A stretch of 64,000 bases of DNA, taken from contig MU839160.1 of assembly GCA_030685235.1 (NCBI GenBank), positions 62,001 to 126,000 on the forward strand. Reading direction: 5' to 3'. Below the pieces are notes generated by a model, which worked only from the letters and a program-made list of their open reading frames with translations, was not told the origin of the DNA and searched no databases. Position numbers and translations under genes: made by a program. The DNA is from Copromyces sp. CBS 386.78. Its lineage: Eukaryota > Ascomycota > Sordariomycetes > Sordariales > Sordariaceae. How positions within the stretch are numbered: the first letter of the stretch is position 1; each line of letters starts with the position of its first letter. This document shows, one piece after another, positions 12,121-23,930 of this stretch.

Positions 12121-15097
12121 CTACAACCCAAACACCCCAACCGCCCCCGCAACACCCAACCCAAGCATCATAACGATCCACATCACTTGAACCGAAACAC
12201 CAGCATCTTCATCATCATCTCCACCCTTTGCCGACCCCTCCCCCCCTCCACCAACACCGCTACGAGCCGTCGCCGACGCCGTCTCAGCAGCCGCCGGCCC
12301 TTCACCAGGGAAAATAACCGTCGTACTACTCCCATCGGAGCTATCCCCCCCATTAAAAGGATACTCAATAGTCATAGTCCCCACCACCACCCCCTCCGGT
12401 CCAATAGTGACCGTCTGTCCACTGCCACTCAGTACCGTCGTCACCTTTCCACCACTGTTTCCGGCAAAAGTAGCAGCAGACGGACCAACGGTATACGTAA
12501 CCCCCTCGATCACCACCACCGACGCGCCCACTTTCGTTATCGTCGCGCCGCCGACCACCGCGAATTCAGTAGCGGATGGGTCGGCGTCAGGGCCGCCTAG
12601 GGTTGTTACCACTGCTGTTCCTCCTGCACCGGTTCCCGCTGTTGAGGCAGGGAGGTGGTGGGTGACAAGGACACCGGCAGAGGGGTCGAGCACAATGGTG
12701 TCCTCGCCGTCGATGACGGTGGTGAAAGGAGAGGAGAGAGTGGTGTAGGTTATTGTGGTGCCGTGGATGACGACCACGGAGCGGCCGATGGCTGTTACTA
12801 GGTTTCCGCCTGCTACGACGACTTCTGTTGCTGTTGAGCGTGGTGGTGGTTGACCAGAGGTCGCCGCTGAAGGGAGGGGCATAGAGAGGGTTTGGATTGT
12901 GGTTACTGGAGACCCGGTGGCGATGGCGTTGGGCGGGAGGGGAGCGGTGAGGGTGATTCCCGAGGGTCCCACGGTGAGGGTGCGGCTGCCGCCGCTGCCG
13001 TCACCCTTGTCAATGGTGATGGTGGTGGGTGAGGAGCCTGAGGGGGGAAAGACGAGTGTGGAGCTGGTGGTATCGACGCCGATGATGGCTACGGAAGAGC
13101 TGATGATGGTGATGGGGACCCCGTCGACGGTCGTGGTTTTGGGTTCGTTGTTGGAGCCGGGACCGATGGTGATGGTTTGGTCGCGGGGTGGTGGGATGGT
13201 GACGGTCGCGATGATGGGGTTGCCTTTGGGGTCGACGATGGCAATCCCGCTGGGGCCGAGGCTGACGGTATGGTCGTCGACGACGACCGTGGTGGGTGTT
13301 GGTGGGAGGGTGAAGGTGGAACTGCCGGTGCCGATCACGGCTACGGAGGAGCTCACGATGATGGGGAGGTCGTTGAGCTTGGTGCTTGTCGGTACGGGGG
13401 CGTAGATAATTCCTCCTGCTCCTGCTCCTCCTGCTCCTCCTCCTCCTCCTCCTCCTCCTGCTCCCTTGGTTGTTGATGGCCGAGATACGGTAGCACCACC
13501 TCCTACTACTTGAGTTGGCCCGACGGTGAAGGTTTCACCGCCCACCACGACGGTCTGTGTCTTGGTCGTCAGGTTGTCTGTGATCGTGGAACTGCCAATG
13601 ACTACCTCTGAAGGCTTCACGATTACGGTAACTGGCTTGGCTACGGTTTTGGTTACTTCGCCCGGGCTATTGTTACTGTGGAACGTGTTGTACACCGGTG
13701 GGTTGGCCGGATCGACGCTCACAGCCGTAGGCTTCGGCGACCCTGTGTTGTCGTTGGTTACGCCGTAGTTAGGGGTCTCCATTGGCGAGTACACAACCGC
13801 CGGGTTCTTGTCTGTCGTGATGTAGGTGACTGTGGGTGCAAACCTGATCGTTGTTGAAGTCTGAGGGCCGTATCCCCAGCTGTTGGTGGTGACCGTCCAT
13901 GCGCATGTCTTGGTCTCCGAACCACCACTCGCGGTGACGGTAAAGCAGGTGGTTGTTGTAATCCCTGGAGGTGGTGTTGTTTTCGTTACCAGGTCGATGC
14001 ACGGCGCGATGGTCTCGACGGGAGGCGGGATGAGTGTTGGGTAGGGCTGCGTGTAGTTCGATGGATCGCCGATCCATGTGATTGTACTTATGGGCACAAC
14101 CTCCCAGCTTGTGACGGTTGCCGTCAGATCTGATGGCTGACAGTAGCCAATAGTACTCGACGATAACGTTTTTGACGTGGTCCATGTTGATGACTGATTG
14201 TAGTAGGGCGCCGTCGTCTGATTCCAGAACTGCCCTCGAGTGGAAGTGATGGTGATGGTTTGAGTAGGACCGTAATCAGAGGTAGTAGTGGAAGGAACGT
14301 AGTCCCAAGAGGCCGGTATCTCTACCGATGACGGCCCCAACCAGATATCACCCCCATCAAATGACGCGGTCTGTTCCACCCATGGAATATCAGGAGGAAT
14401 CACAACAATCCCGCCCGATACAGCCTCTGTGGGCGCCGCATCGCTCGGACCGGGCGACTCGCTCTTTTGCCCAACCGGCGCATAGTTCCAAGCTAAGGAC
14501 GAGGACGAGGTGACGTCCGAGGAAGAGGGTAATGGGCCGGTTGTGAGAGGGGATCCTTCTTCCCCGGTGAGGGAGGAGTAGTCAGACGTAGAGCCTGAAG
14601 TCTTGATACCATCGCTGGGATTTGTTCCCGATAGATTTGGGGACACTGTTATGGTGAAGGTTGACAATAGAGTCTCCGATGTCACTACTGAAGATGAACC
14701 GAAACCTGTCGGTACTGTCGATCTTGGTGGTTCTGAGATTGCTGGTTCCGAGGCATCTTGCGTAGTGGGTTGCAAGGAGTTGACAGCTCCAACTCCCACC
14801 GTCTGTGTCTCAAGCGAGGCAGAGGTTTGAGAAGCGCTGGTCACCTCAACTGCACTCCCAACTGAGGATAGTGAGATGGGTGCTTCATTTGAATCGACCA
14901 CAGTGCTCTGGCTATGAGCCTCTGGAATGCTGCTGACGGTGACATTTCGAGGTAGACGGTAGACTGAAGCTTAGGTTAGGGATATTGCGAGTCTTGTGGT
15001 CTTCAAGAACACATGAATGCTTACCTCCACGAACAGTGTCTACACCAAGACCTGAAAGTACTGCGAGCGAGAGCAGTTTATGCCTGCCCACAACCAT
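12121..15097 (-). CDS. Ser/Thr-rich secreted protein with repeated beta-like modules, probably GPI-anchored
   Basis: Exon 1 (15097-15025) encodes a signal-peptide-like start (MVVGRHKLLSLAVLSGLGVD). A 61-nt intron with a CCTAACC branch point leads to exon 2 (14963-12121); total 971 aa. The N-terminal third is Ser/Thr/Pro-rich. The middle has cysteine-containing segments (TIAPCIDLVTKTT, TTTCFTVTASGG). A polyglycine linker lies near residue 525. The C-terminal half repeats a module of the form SSSVAVIG...VDDHTVSLGPSG at least four times. The end is an acidic spacer (GGDDDEDAG) followed by a hydrophobic tail (WIVMMLGLGVAGAVGVFGL), the layout of a GPI-attachment signal. I recognise no catalytic domain. 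A cell-wall or cell-surface structural role is inferred. Codon use is C-rich but consistent along its length. Confidence 0.8.
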
Positions 15098-18000
15098 ACT
15101 GTCGTTGCTCAACACAACACTCAATATAATATTATCCGCTGTTCCTCAGTATCCGAGTTAAAAGAATCATCAAAATTCTTGTGTCATCAAGGTGCAGCGG
15201 CCATGGCGTCAGAAGGGAGCGGATGAGAGTTACAACGGGGGAGCCGTCGGTAGTAACTCTCAATGACACAAGACGCAAGACGCAAGAAAAAGGACAAGAA
15301 GAAACTAGTGGATGAATGGTCCGAGATGGGAATCCTAGTTGCTTGCTTGCTTGCAATGGCGGATAATATCTAGCGTCTTGTGTAATTCGAGCGGAAAAGC
15401 AAGTAGTTATTACACTGCGTCGACGAGACGGGTGCGGGCAGCAGGCCACGGGCAGAGAACCCGGTCTCACTCACCCAAACCCGATTGCGTCTCTCCGCGT
15501 CTCTCCGCCTCTTCGTGACCTTTCGCTCCCTCAGCTCCTTCCTCCGGTTCCGTGTGGTTGGGTGAACAATCTCGAAAGGGTCAGGGGCTTCTTGCACACT
15601 ATTAGGTGTTGGGACTCTTCACGTTGCAGGCCGCACTGTTAGTGTACGTTTTGGTGGGAATAATAATGCCGGCAACGACAACACCAGGAGGAACTGAAGT
15701 TTTCGAGAGGAGGAAATTGGGAGTAACAAGGTGCAGCGAAAAAGCACGGTGTCTGATGCCCAGAAGGGCTGGAAGAGCCACGCAGCATCGTACGCCGTGC
15801 AGGACTGCAGTTGTACGTAGGATGACCGGGGGCAAGGGGTCAACGGAAAGAGACGATGTGAGGATTCGTCGAGAAAAGCTAGGGTCCCCTAGTCCTTGAC
15901 ACTGATAGAGACGAAAGTATGGAACGGTCGTTCATTGGTCAGGTTGAAACTCGTAGATATTCTGTCTCTGAAAGGCTCACCCGAATTCCTAGCTGGGCAA
16001 AGTGCACACAGAAGTCCATTTGAATGGAAGCTCCCTTGCGTTCGTGAAAGGGGAAACTCTGCATTGCATTTGATGAAGCCAACACCACACCGACATCTGA
16101 TACCCTGCTCATCGATGACATCTCGTAGGTTAAGTGAGAAGACAGACCTACAGCACAATAAATGGACAAGATTTCCCTGGTTTTACTAGGAGGCGAGAAC
16201 CAAGACCTTTGTGTTACCATGGAAATGGTGAGACTCCTCGGACAAGATGCGAGGAGATGGGGACGTGGCTGGAATACGGTCAGGCTAGAGCTCGATGATA
16301 TGCATGCGATCTCCTGGTGGATGGCACCATGGCGTAAATACAGGACGGCGACTCGCCTGGAATTACGCGGCACAGGCACCCGCTCGGCAGGGTCAGCAGC
16401 TTTGCCGTAAGAATCATGGAATCTTCTCCCGAGACGTTCCTGGCTCAGATGGTTACAGCAGAAGGGTGTGATCCCACTAGCTGTGTCTTTCTGTCACAAC
16501 ACGCCTTCTTTTTGTCCCTTTCCTGGACCCAAGTTGAGTTATGTTGAGTACACTTTGAGGGTTTGGAAGCGGCATGCTTTTTTTGTTTGCGTTTTCCTCT
16601 TTGTTATTGGTCGTCTTGGATTCGTTTTGGAGGCATGAAACAAATGTCCCCATTGTGTTTGGCTGCCGATATGATTGGAGAGGCGAGCAGTTGGAATTCG
16701 ACGTGTTCATGCCAACGCAGAAGCATCAGGTATCGACAATCCTGTACCTCGGCGACAAAAGACTTGATCTCAGCAGGCTGAGGACATCTTTACGCCACGA
16801 GTGTATGGTGGGTGCGGATGGGCGCGAAGAGGAGGGGAGCATATCCAACAGCAACGCCATCTTCTTCGGCAATTGGTTACCCTCACTGTGAACGTTTGGA
16901 CAAGCTGCCGACAAGCCGAGACGCCCGTCCTGAGCACTCACATACACACGGCAGTGCATATCAACATCTACACGGTAATATGTGCTGATCTGATAACGAC
17001 GATGGCGCATGTGCTGACCCGTTCTCGCGGCAACTTTTGGCGGGCTGGCGTCAATGATCCATATCGTCGGTATCTCGCTATTCCTCGAGGTCTCAGGAAT
17101 ATCAACTTATTTGGCGGTTTTCATTCTATCCTTGATTTTCCCAGATGTGTCGCCGTAGAAATTCGACATTCACTAGGTACTTGAACGAGTAGTGGCGGCT
17201 GAGCTCGAGACTAGAGCGCAGCAAGATGCCGAGAGCTGAACCCACGGTGACATTGCGAGCGTCCTACAAGAATGCATAGATCGCTCCGACTGCAGCCCAT
17301 GAAACCCGTTCCGCCGCCAATGAAAAGACTCGGCAAGCGAGGACCGGGCAGCCCTCTGGCGATTCTTGATGTTCAGATATTGTTATTATAGGATGATCGC
17401 CGTTGAATGCCCTGACGTCGCCGGTGTTCGTGTATAGACTTGACACCAACTGCCACCAACAAGAAGTCGTCATTGGCAATCGAGTTACACATGATAGACG
17501 CGAGTAGTCTAGGTGGTCGAAAAACCTCCATGTCGCGTCTGACAGATGATGACACAGACGGGAGGGTGCTGTTGGTATGGCAGGACCAGCAAGAGAGATC
17601 TCTCATGTGGAAGGCCACCCGGGCTGGTACGGATGGCTACTTGACAAGAGGTGTCGGCAAAATGACAGGCGCGCATTTATCCAGAGTGATCTCACGCTGT
17701 TGACGGCGAAATATATTAGCTGTGCCGTGCCTCTGTTGCCCTCCATCCTGGTTGGTCCGGCTCGGGTTGAATTCATCCATAGCAACCTCTAAGCCGTTGG
17801 TCCAACATGATATAGTCCACAGACCGGAGCGCGAGATGTTGGTTGATGTCGGGGAATAGGTAAAACATGTTTTTGAACCCCTGGTCAGTGGGAGCCAAGA
17901 GCAACCCCCCAACTTCCCAACCCAGCTGCCCCCTCGTTTTACATACCCCGTCTCACCGGCACTTGCATTCCAACCGGGTGGTATCAATGGAGCCGTGAGA

Positions 18001-20092
18001 GCAAGGCTCCTGGTAATCTAGGTTCGTTTTCGTTTCGATGTCGAAGGCACGGTAGCACCCTGTTGCTTATGCCATGTCGCAGGTGTATTACACAGCACCT
18101 GTGAAAGAGAAAAGAAACCGTCGTTGATCTTGGCAATATATCAACATGCGAACTCGGGTTTAGCGTTCGGGACATGGGACTCCACGTGAACCTTTCTCAG
18201 TCTAGTGGTGCCTTGCTCTGGAACTCGCGCAAGCCTTGTCCGCCTCGTTATGATAGACAGACAAGCTTCAAGACATGGCAGTTCCAGTGCGGTTGGGTGA
18301 GGTGACTGGCGACGGGAATGTGGCATCACCCATTTCATCGCCATCGGGTGTCGGGGTCGGCACGCTCGCCGCTCCCTTGCGCCATCGCCCTACGGGCCTT
18401 GCATACCAGCGACAGGTGCAATTCCCACAAATCCCATGTGGGTGGTGTTGACGTTTGATAAGATTGAGATTGTCCAAGCATGGAGGTTGCATTGCGAGAT
18501 CGCGGTGTGGTGATAGCCTGGTGTTGCTGGTGATGACGGACGAGGGTCGGGCTCATGTTATGAGAAATGAAATTAGGGAGACGTCTCCTACTGCAAGTGT
18601 GGCCGTGTGAAGAAGAAAGGAAGGCAACATGGAAAAAAAAACAAAAAACAAAAAAAAAAAAACGTTGAGATGATGACAGCGGCTTGGAAAGAAAGATTGA
18701 GCATCGGAGGCGGGATTGGAGGAGGGGCCGGCCGATGGAAACACGCTAACCGGTAAGTTACAGGTGATGGCCCCCCTGTCATTGGTGAGCACTAAGCCCT
18801 CTAGGCACATAAGGTAAGCTTCCGCTAAGAGCTAGGGCTTGGACCCACCGCTGCCTTACCGTAGCTGCGCATCTGCACTAACAGCACCTAGCGTCCTCTA
18901 ACCTCCAACCTCCAAGGTAGCTCTATCTGTTCTGCCTATACAGTATCTCTGCTGACCACGACGGCCAGTGTCTCTAACTTGTCTCTCCTCTGCGCCCCGA
19001 CGAGGAGACCTCGGTGCTGTCAGGACCCGCGTCGTCCAGTTGTTAAGCGTTGGGTAGCGCTGATCCTTCCGAATCAGACAAGTGTCCCTGCGGCCGTACA
19101 ACGTAGGACCATCTCATCTCTTTCCCTACCCCGTCTGCGCAGAGATAGACGAGTCTCAAGGGAGGCAGGCCCATTCCACTTCCCTACCCCAATCAGGTAA
19201 GCCCAGCGAGCCCACCAGGTACGGTCTTGTACAACCTGTATTCAAGTACAATAGAGTGCCACGACAGGCCGGGAACCTGGAATCCGTCCGTCGTTTGGAA
19301 ATTACTTTGTAGTGTACCCTTCTAGTCTGTACTTACATTCAGTTGCCTTGCAGCTCAAGGTAGCAGGCCGACAAATCTAATATCCATTATCCTTCCCTCT
19401 TCTCCATCCGGAAGCCGAGGCTTCCCTTCTCTTTCCCTCTCTCCCCTCTCTCTCTCTCTCTTATCCCAAGCCATCGCTTTCGATCCCGAGCGGCTGGTTT
19501 TTGCCGCCGTCCCATCATTTGTACACACACAGCTCGCTACCTACCCTGGGACCCAGACCATTGTTCGTCGATTCGCCCGCACATCTCTTCAACATCATTG
19601 GTCCCTCGCTTTTGGGCGTGTTCGTCCTTCTTGGTCCAGGTCCCGGTCCCGGTCCAGGTCCAGGTCCAGGTCCAGGTCCAGTCCAGTCCGGCTACCAGTC
19701 AACCCGCTCGCACTTGGAAGACGAAGAAGGCCTTCAAGGTACTCTCTCACCGGGCCAGTGGAACGAATGGTTTTTGTCCTCTGGAACACTGGAGACAAGG
19801 CCAAATCTCAACCGGAAACAGCACGGCAGCCTTTTGCTCATCGACCAAGTGTCGCGGCTTCTGAATCTGTGTTGGGCACAGTAGTGGGTTGGACCGGAGC
19901 TTGGTAGCAGCTCATGGAATACCACGTCGACTTTCTCCATGTCTTAGGACCTCGACTTCGACCTTCGCTCCCCTCTTGCTGGTGGTCGTGCCGGTACTTC
20001 TGGTGACAGACATAGCCCTGGACGCTTGCGTCCCCCAGTCTGGCTGTCTGTCCGTCCACGACAACGCCAACTCGGGCCACGCTGTTGCCAAG
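15098..20092. other. Five-kilobase gene-poor spacer with low-complexity runs
   Basis: Neither strand shows a convincing gene; open frames are under about 150 codons and carry no motif I recognise. The most protein-like minor frames are 15939-16379 (-) and 16162-16410 (+), both unsupported. It contains an A-rich tract at about 18637-18661, a C/T-rich block at 19390-19480 and a hexamer repeat at 19636-19685. The right end probably holds the long leader of the next plus-strand gene. Confidence 0.5.
19636..19685. repeat. GGTCCA/GGTCCC hexanucleotide tandem repeat
   Basis: About seven or eight tandem copies of a six-base unit alternating GGTCCC and GGTCCA, ending in a partial CCAGTCC. It lies about 400 bp upstream of the pepsin-like gene and translates as Gly-Pro repeats in one frame, but no supported gene uses that frame. 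Confidence 0.75.
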
Positions 20093-23000
20093 ATGCGGTT
20101 ACCCTACCTCACTTTCGCCGTCTTCCATGTTGGCTTCCTGCTCTTGCCATCGGCGCCTTCACTTGTCCGCGCAACGACGACAGCACCCACAACACCGGAA
20201 CCATTGTGGGTTCAACCGTCTGGGGAATGGTTTGGCATCGACGGCAGCTGGTCAAACTTCATGTTTGCCGTGGGGTCTCCCGCCCAGATTGTCTATCTCA
20301 CGCCTGCCACTGCCTTGTCCGAGACGTGGGTTGTTGGGGCCGGCGGTTGCGCTTCAGGCCCAGGTAGTAAGTCATTTCTGTCCTCATACACTTCGGTCCT
20401 TGAGCTAACCACAACAAAACAGACCAGCCATGTGTGGACGCTCGTGGTGGCGTCTTTGACTATCACATCTCGGAGACATGGCACACCTTGGGGGCAGGTG
20501 CTTACGAGCTGGGTATGAACCACATCGGTGTCCGGAGGAATGGCGACTATGGTTTGGACACCGTCGCCTTCGTTGATACAAAGGCTAGCTCCGCTACCTC
20601 CATTGACGGTGTACTGATTGCCGCTGTCAATGCCACCGAATACTATCAAGGCTACATCGGACTGGGCGTGACTCAAGGCAATATAAACCATAACGTTACC
20701 AACCCTCTCATCACACAACTGGCCGAAGTGGATGGCATGATTCCCAGTCATAGCTACGGGTACACGGCAGGGGCATATTACCGCGACACTACTAGTAAGC
20801 TTCTGACCCTCACGATTTTCTTGCCTGTATGATAAAAACTCCTTGAACAATCAGAACTGATTTCATTTAGCAAACGGTACACATGCCTCGTTGACCCTTG
20901 GGGGCTATGATACACTGAGATTCGTGCCACATGATACGACATTTAGGCTCTACATAGGAAACTCGGCCGCGGATCCTAATGACCGAGCGCCCACGGTACG
21001 ACTTCGAGGCCTTACTGCTCAGGTCCCGTCGTTGGACAAGGCACCTGCGAACTGGACATCGACTTCTCAGACTTTCGTCGCCATGAATGATTCGATTACC
21101 GCTCTCATCGATTCGTCAACGCCGTTCCTCTGGCTCCCAACCGACATCTGCGAACGTATTGCTTCTGCCCTTGATCTCGTTTGGAGGGAGGACCTTGGCG
21201 TTTATGTGTTTTCGAAAGGGGGAGATCAATACCTCAAGTACAAGCACATGAAATCCACCGAAGAGTTGTCGTTCACTTTTAGTGTCTCCAGCTACGATAA
21301 CAGTGATGACTTCGGCTATCCACTCAACATGCCAGGAGTTGTCAATATCACCATCCCTCCCGCAGCATTTGCCCAGGTCCTACGTTATCCTTGGAAGAAC
21401 ATTATCAAGTTCAACGAGTCGAGCATACCGTATTTCCCCTTGACACGATCTACAAAAGAAACAAACAACAACCAGTATATTATCGGCCGTGTATTCATGC
21501 AGGAAGCATATATCATTACCAAGTACGACAAGGCCTCGTTTTCTATCCATCAAGCGCTGTTTCCCGACAACTCAGCTACCAACCATTCCTTACAGGCTAT
21601 CGAAAGGCCTCCGAATAGTCCTTATCCCGAGGGTCCCCCGGTTAAGAAGTCGAGCAAAAAGCCGTTGGGTGTGGGGCAAACGGTGGCAATCGTGATTAGT
21701 GCCTTTGCGGCCGGCAGTGTCATCGGACTGATTTCGTTCTTGTGTTGCCGGCGGAAATCGAAGGCGAAGAAAAACCAGGCCCGTAAACATCTGGATCAAA
21801 ATACGGAGAAGGTTGTCCCAGTACACGATGAACCAGCACAGAGCCCGGTCAGCCGAATGCTGTCGATGTTTGCTAGAAGGAGAAGGTCAAGGAGGCAATC
21901 GACGTCGCAAGGGACGGAGGCGACCATGGCCGAACCTGTCGAGGTCGGTGCCGACGCTCAGCATCAGATCTTCGAATTACCAGTTCCGCCTGAGCCGATC
22001 GAGTTGGATAACAACGATTTTGGAAATGATGACGCAAACCTCGGGCTGGATGGTAGTCGGGAAATGAGCGAATATGAGGCGGCGCGGCGAAAGCTCGAAC
22101 GACAACTTCAGGGGCCGGTACCAACTTACACAGCGACAACGGGACACAATGAGCGTGCTGCTGGATATCCCAACGAGAAGCCAGCACAGGATGTAATGCC
22201 CGTTCATTACCGCCCTAGCGAGGAGCCATCTCCTGGATCGTCGCCCACATACGCCAACACCGACTCCCTCCCCAACTCGCTACCATCGCCCTTGTCGCCA
22301 AACGCAGACTGGGTGGCAGGTAGAGTGTTCGACCTCCCATCACCCATGACCGTGGCCTCTCCCATCCGGCTACACCATTTCCCAACAACGACAGGTTTTG
22401 CTGATCCAGCCTCCGGCCACTCGCCAGTCTCGTTACAGTCCCCGCACTCGCCTCACACGTACCTGCCATCACCAGTAACCCCGTCGACGGAGTCACACGG
22501 GGGATCAGGAGCACCTACCTCACCAACCGGAGGCCCGGTCCCACTACCCGGCAGTGCAGCAATACAACGCACACCCATTGACCCCCTCAACACGCATATA
22601 GTATGTTTAGGACCCATGCCAACAAATATACAACTTCCAGTTCCACACCATCGGCATTCACATCCGAACCATCGGCCAGCTGTACCTCGCATCATCACGC
22701 CCGACAGCCGACAACATATAGCAGAACAACCTGAAGAACAGTTCGATGCCGACGGTGGTCCTCTAAGACGTTCAGATTCGGTAACCCGCGGTTCTAATGA
22801 GACCTTGGGTTCCAACTTTACCGTGGAGGAAGAAAGCCGAATCACGCAAGTGCGGTTGGCTGCGCAGCGGAGTGCGGCAGCTCAACAGATGCAGCAAGCA
22901 TCACCGATATCACCTACATCACCAACATCACATCAACAACAGTCACAACAACAAGGACGACGACGAGAACGACGAGGACAACGAGGACAACGTGAAGAAG

Positions 23001-23137
23001 ATAATGCCAGCAGTCCTCGCGACGAAGACTTTCCCCGCAGCCCTCGAAGCATGGAACGAATCGAGGCCGGCTCGGAGCTAGTTCATGTGCCGCAAGTGGC
23101 TGCGCAGCGGTATAGTTGGGAGGCGGAGACTCGATGA
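20093..23137 (+). CDS. Pepsin-like (A1 family) membrane-anchored protein lacking canonical catalytic motifs
   Basis: Three exons (20093-20366, 20423-20794, 20871-23137) give about 970 aa. A signal peptide (LPYLTFAVFHVGFLLLPSAP) precedes an aspartic-protease-like ectodomain: FAVGSPAQ matches the strand before the first active-site loop and YIGLGV matches the flap region. Where pepsins have DTGSS this protein has TPATALSETWVV, with no aspartate. The second site reads LIDSSTPFLWLP, keeping Asp but replacing the DTG/DSG glycine with serine. Peptidase activity is therefore unlikely. A transmembrane helix (VAIVISAFAAGSVIGLISFL) near residue 480 is followed by a basic stop-transfer segment (CCRRKSKAKK). 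A cytoplasmic tail of about 460 residues follows, rich in Pro, Ser and Gln. This layout suggests a surface receptor or sensor. The first donor could be GTAGTA (20363) or the preferred GTAAGT (20367); both keep frame. Confidence 0.82.
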
Positions 23138-23930
23138 CATCGACCCACGCCATGAAAGAGTCGGTGCTATCGCTACTCGTCACATCCTTTGTAACACTCA
23201 TACACCAACATTTTTTTCTCGTTTTTTTTTTTTTTTTTTTTTTTTTTTTCCATGAATTGCTTTACTGTATCATCGTTTATATACAAGCCGGACGGCGTTT
23301 TTGGATTACGGAGCACGGGATGCTGGACACGGGGCTATACCATGCGTGGGCATCAAACGCTTTTTTTTGTCTACGAGGGAGAGAGAGAAAATTGGCGTTA
23401 CTTTGGCAGGGTTATTGTGCTTTTTGGTATCGGGCAAGGCTGAGCTGAATGGAGTTGGAGGAGGAGTATGATGAGGTTGTCTGACCTTGATGTGTTGATG
23501 AGATATGCATATCATATCTGCGGTGATGTCTTTGGGAACTGTATCGTTTCGACGACTGACAAGAACAAGGAGACATGGAGGGGAAGATGAGATAGGAGTG
23601 GCAGGAGAGGATACAGCATAGCGGAAATAAATCAGTTAAAATCCGTGCCTAGATGCATGTGAACCCTGAACAAACTAGTGGTTTGTCCATACTTGACTGG
23701 TAATGAGATGATGGTAGATGATTCTCACGACTGCGAGCACTCCAAATGATAACCCAGGCTAGAGTTTCTCACTCTCCCAGTGCTTCTATATATTTAACTC
23801 TTATCATTCTAATCACCCCTTTTAACAAGCCCTCTTTCCTCGTACATCCTCTACTCCTTTCTCTCCTTTTACTTGATATTCCACCCGTCACACACCTCAC
23901 CAAACCCTCAGCGACCCTCACTCCCATAAC
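23138..23930. other. Convergent 3' flanks with a long poly(T) tract
   Basis: Region between the stop of the pepsin-like gene and the stop of the minus-strand diflavin reductase. It holds a T homopolymer of more than 20 bases around 23225-23249 and no coding potential I can support. Confidence 0.6.

Noticed and set aside
15939..16379. 146-codon minus-strand frame in the gene-poor spacer
   Set aside because: No recognisable motif, Ser/Arg-rich composition, overlapping frames on the opposite strand and no splice context; not enough to call a gene.
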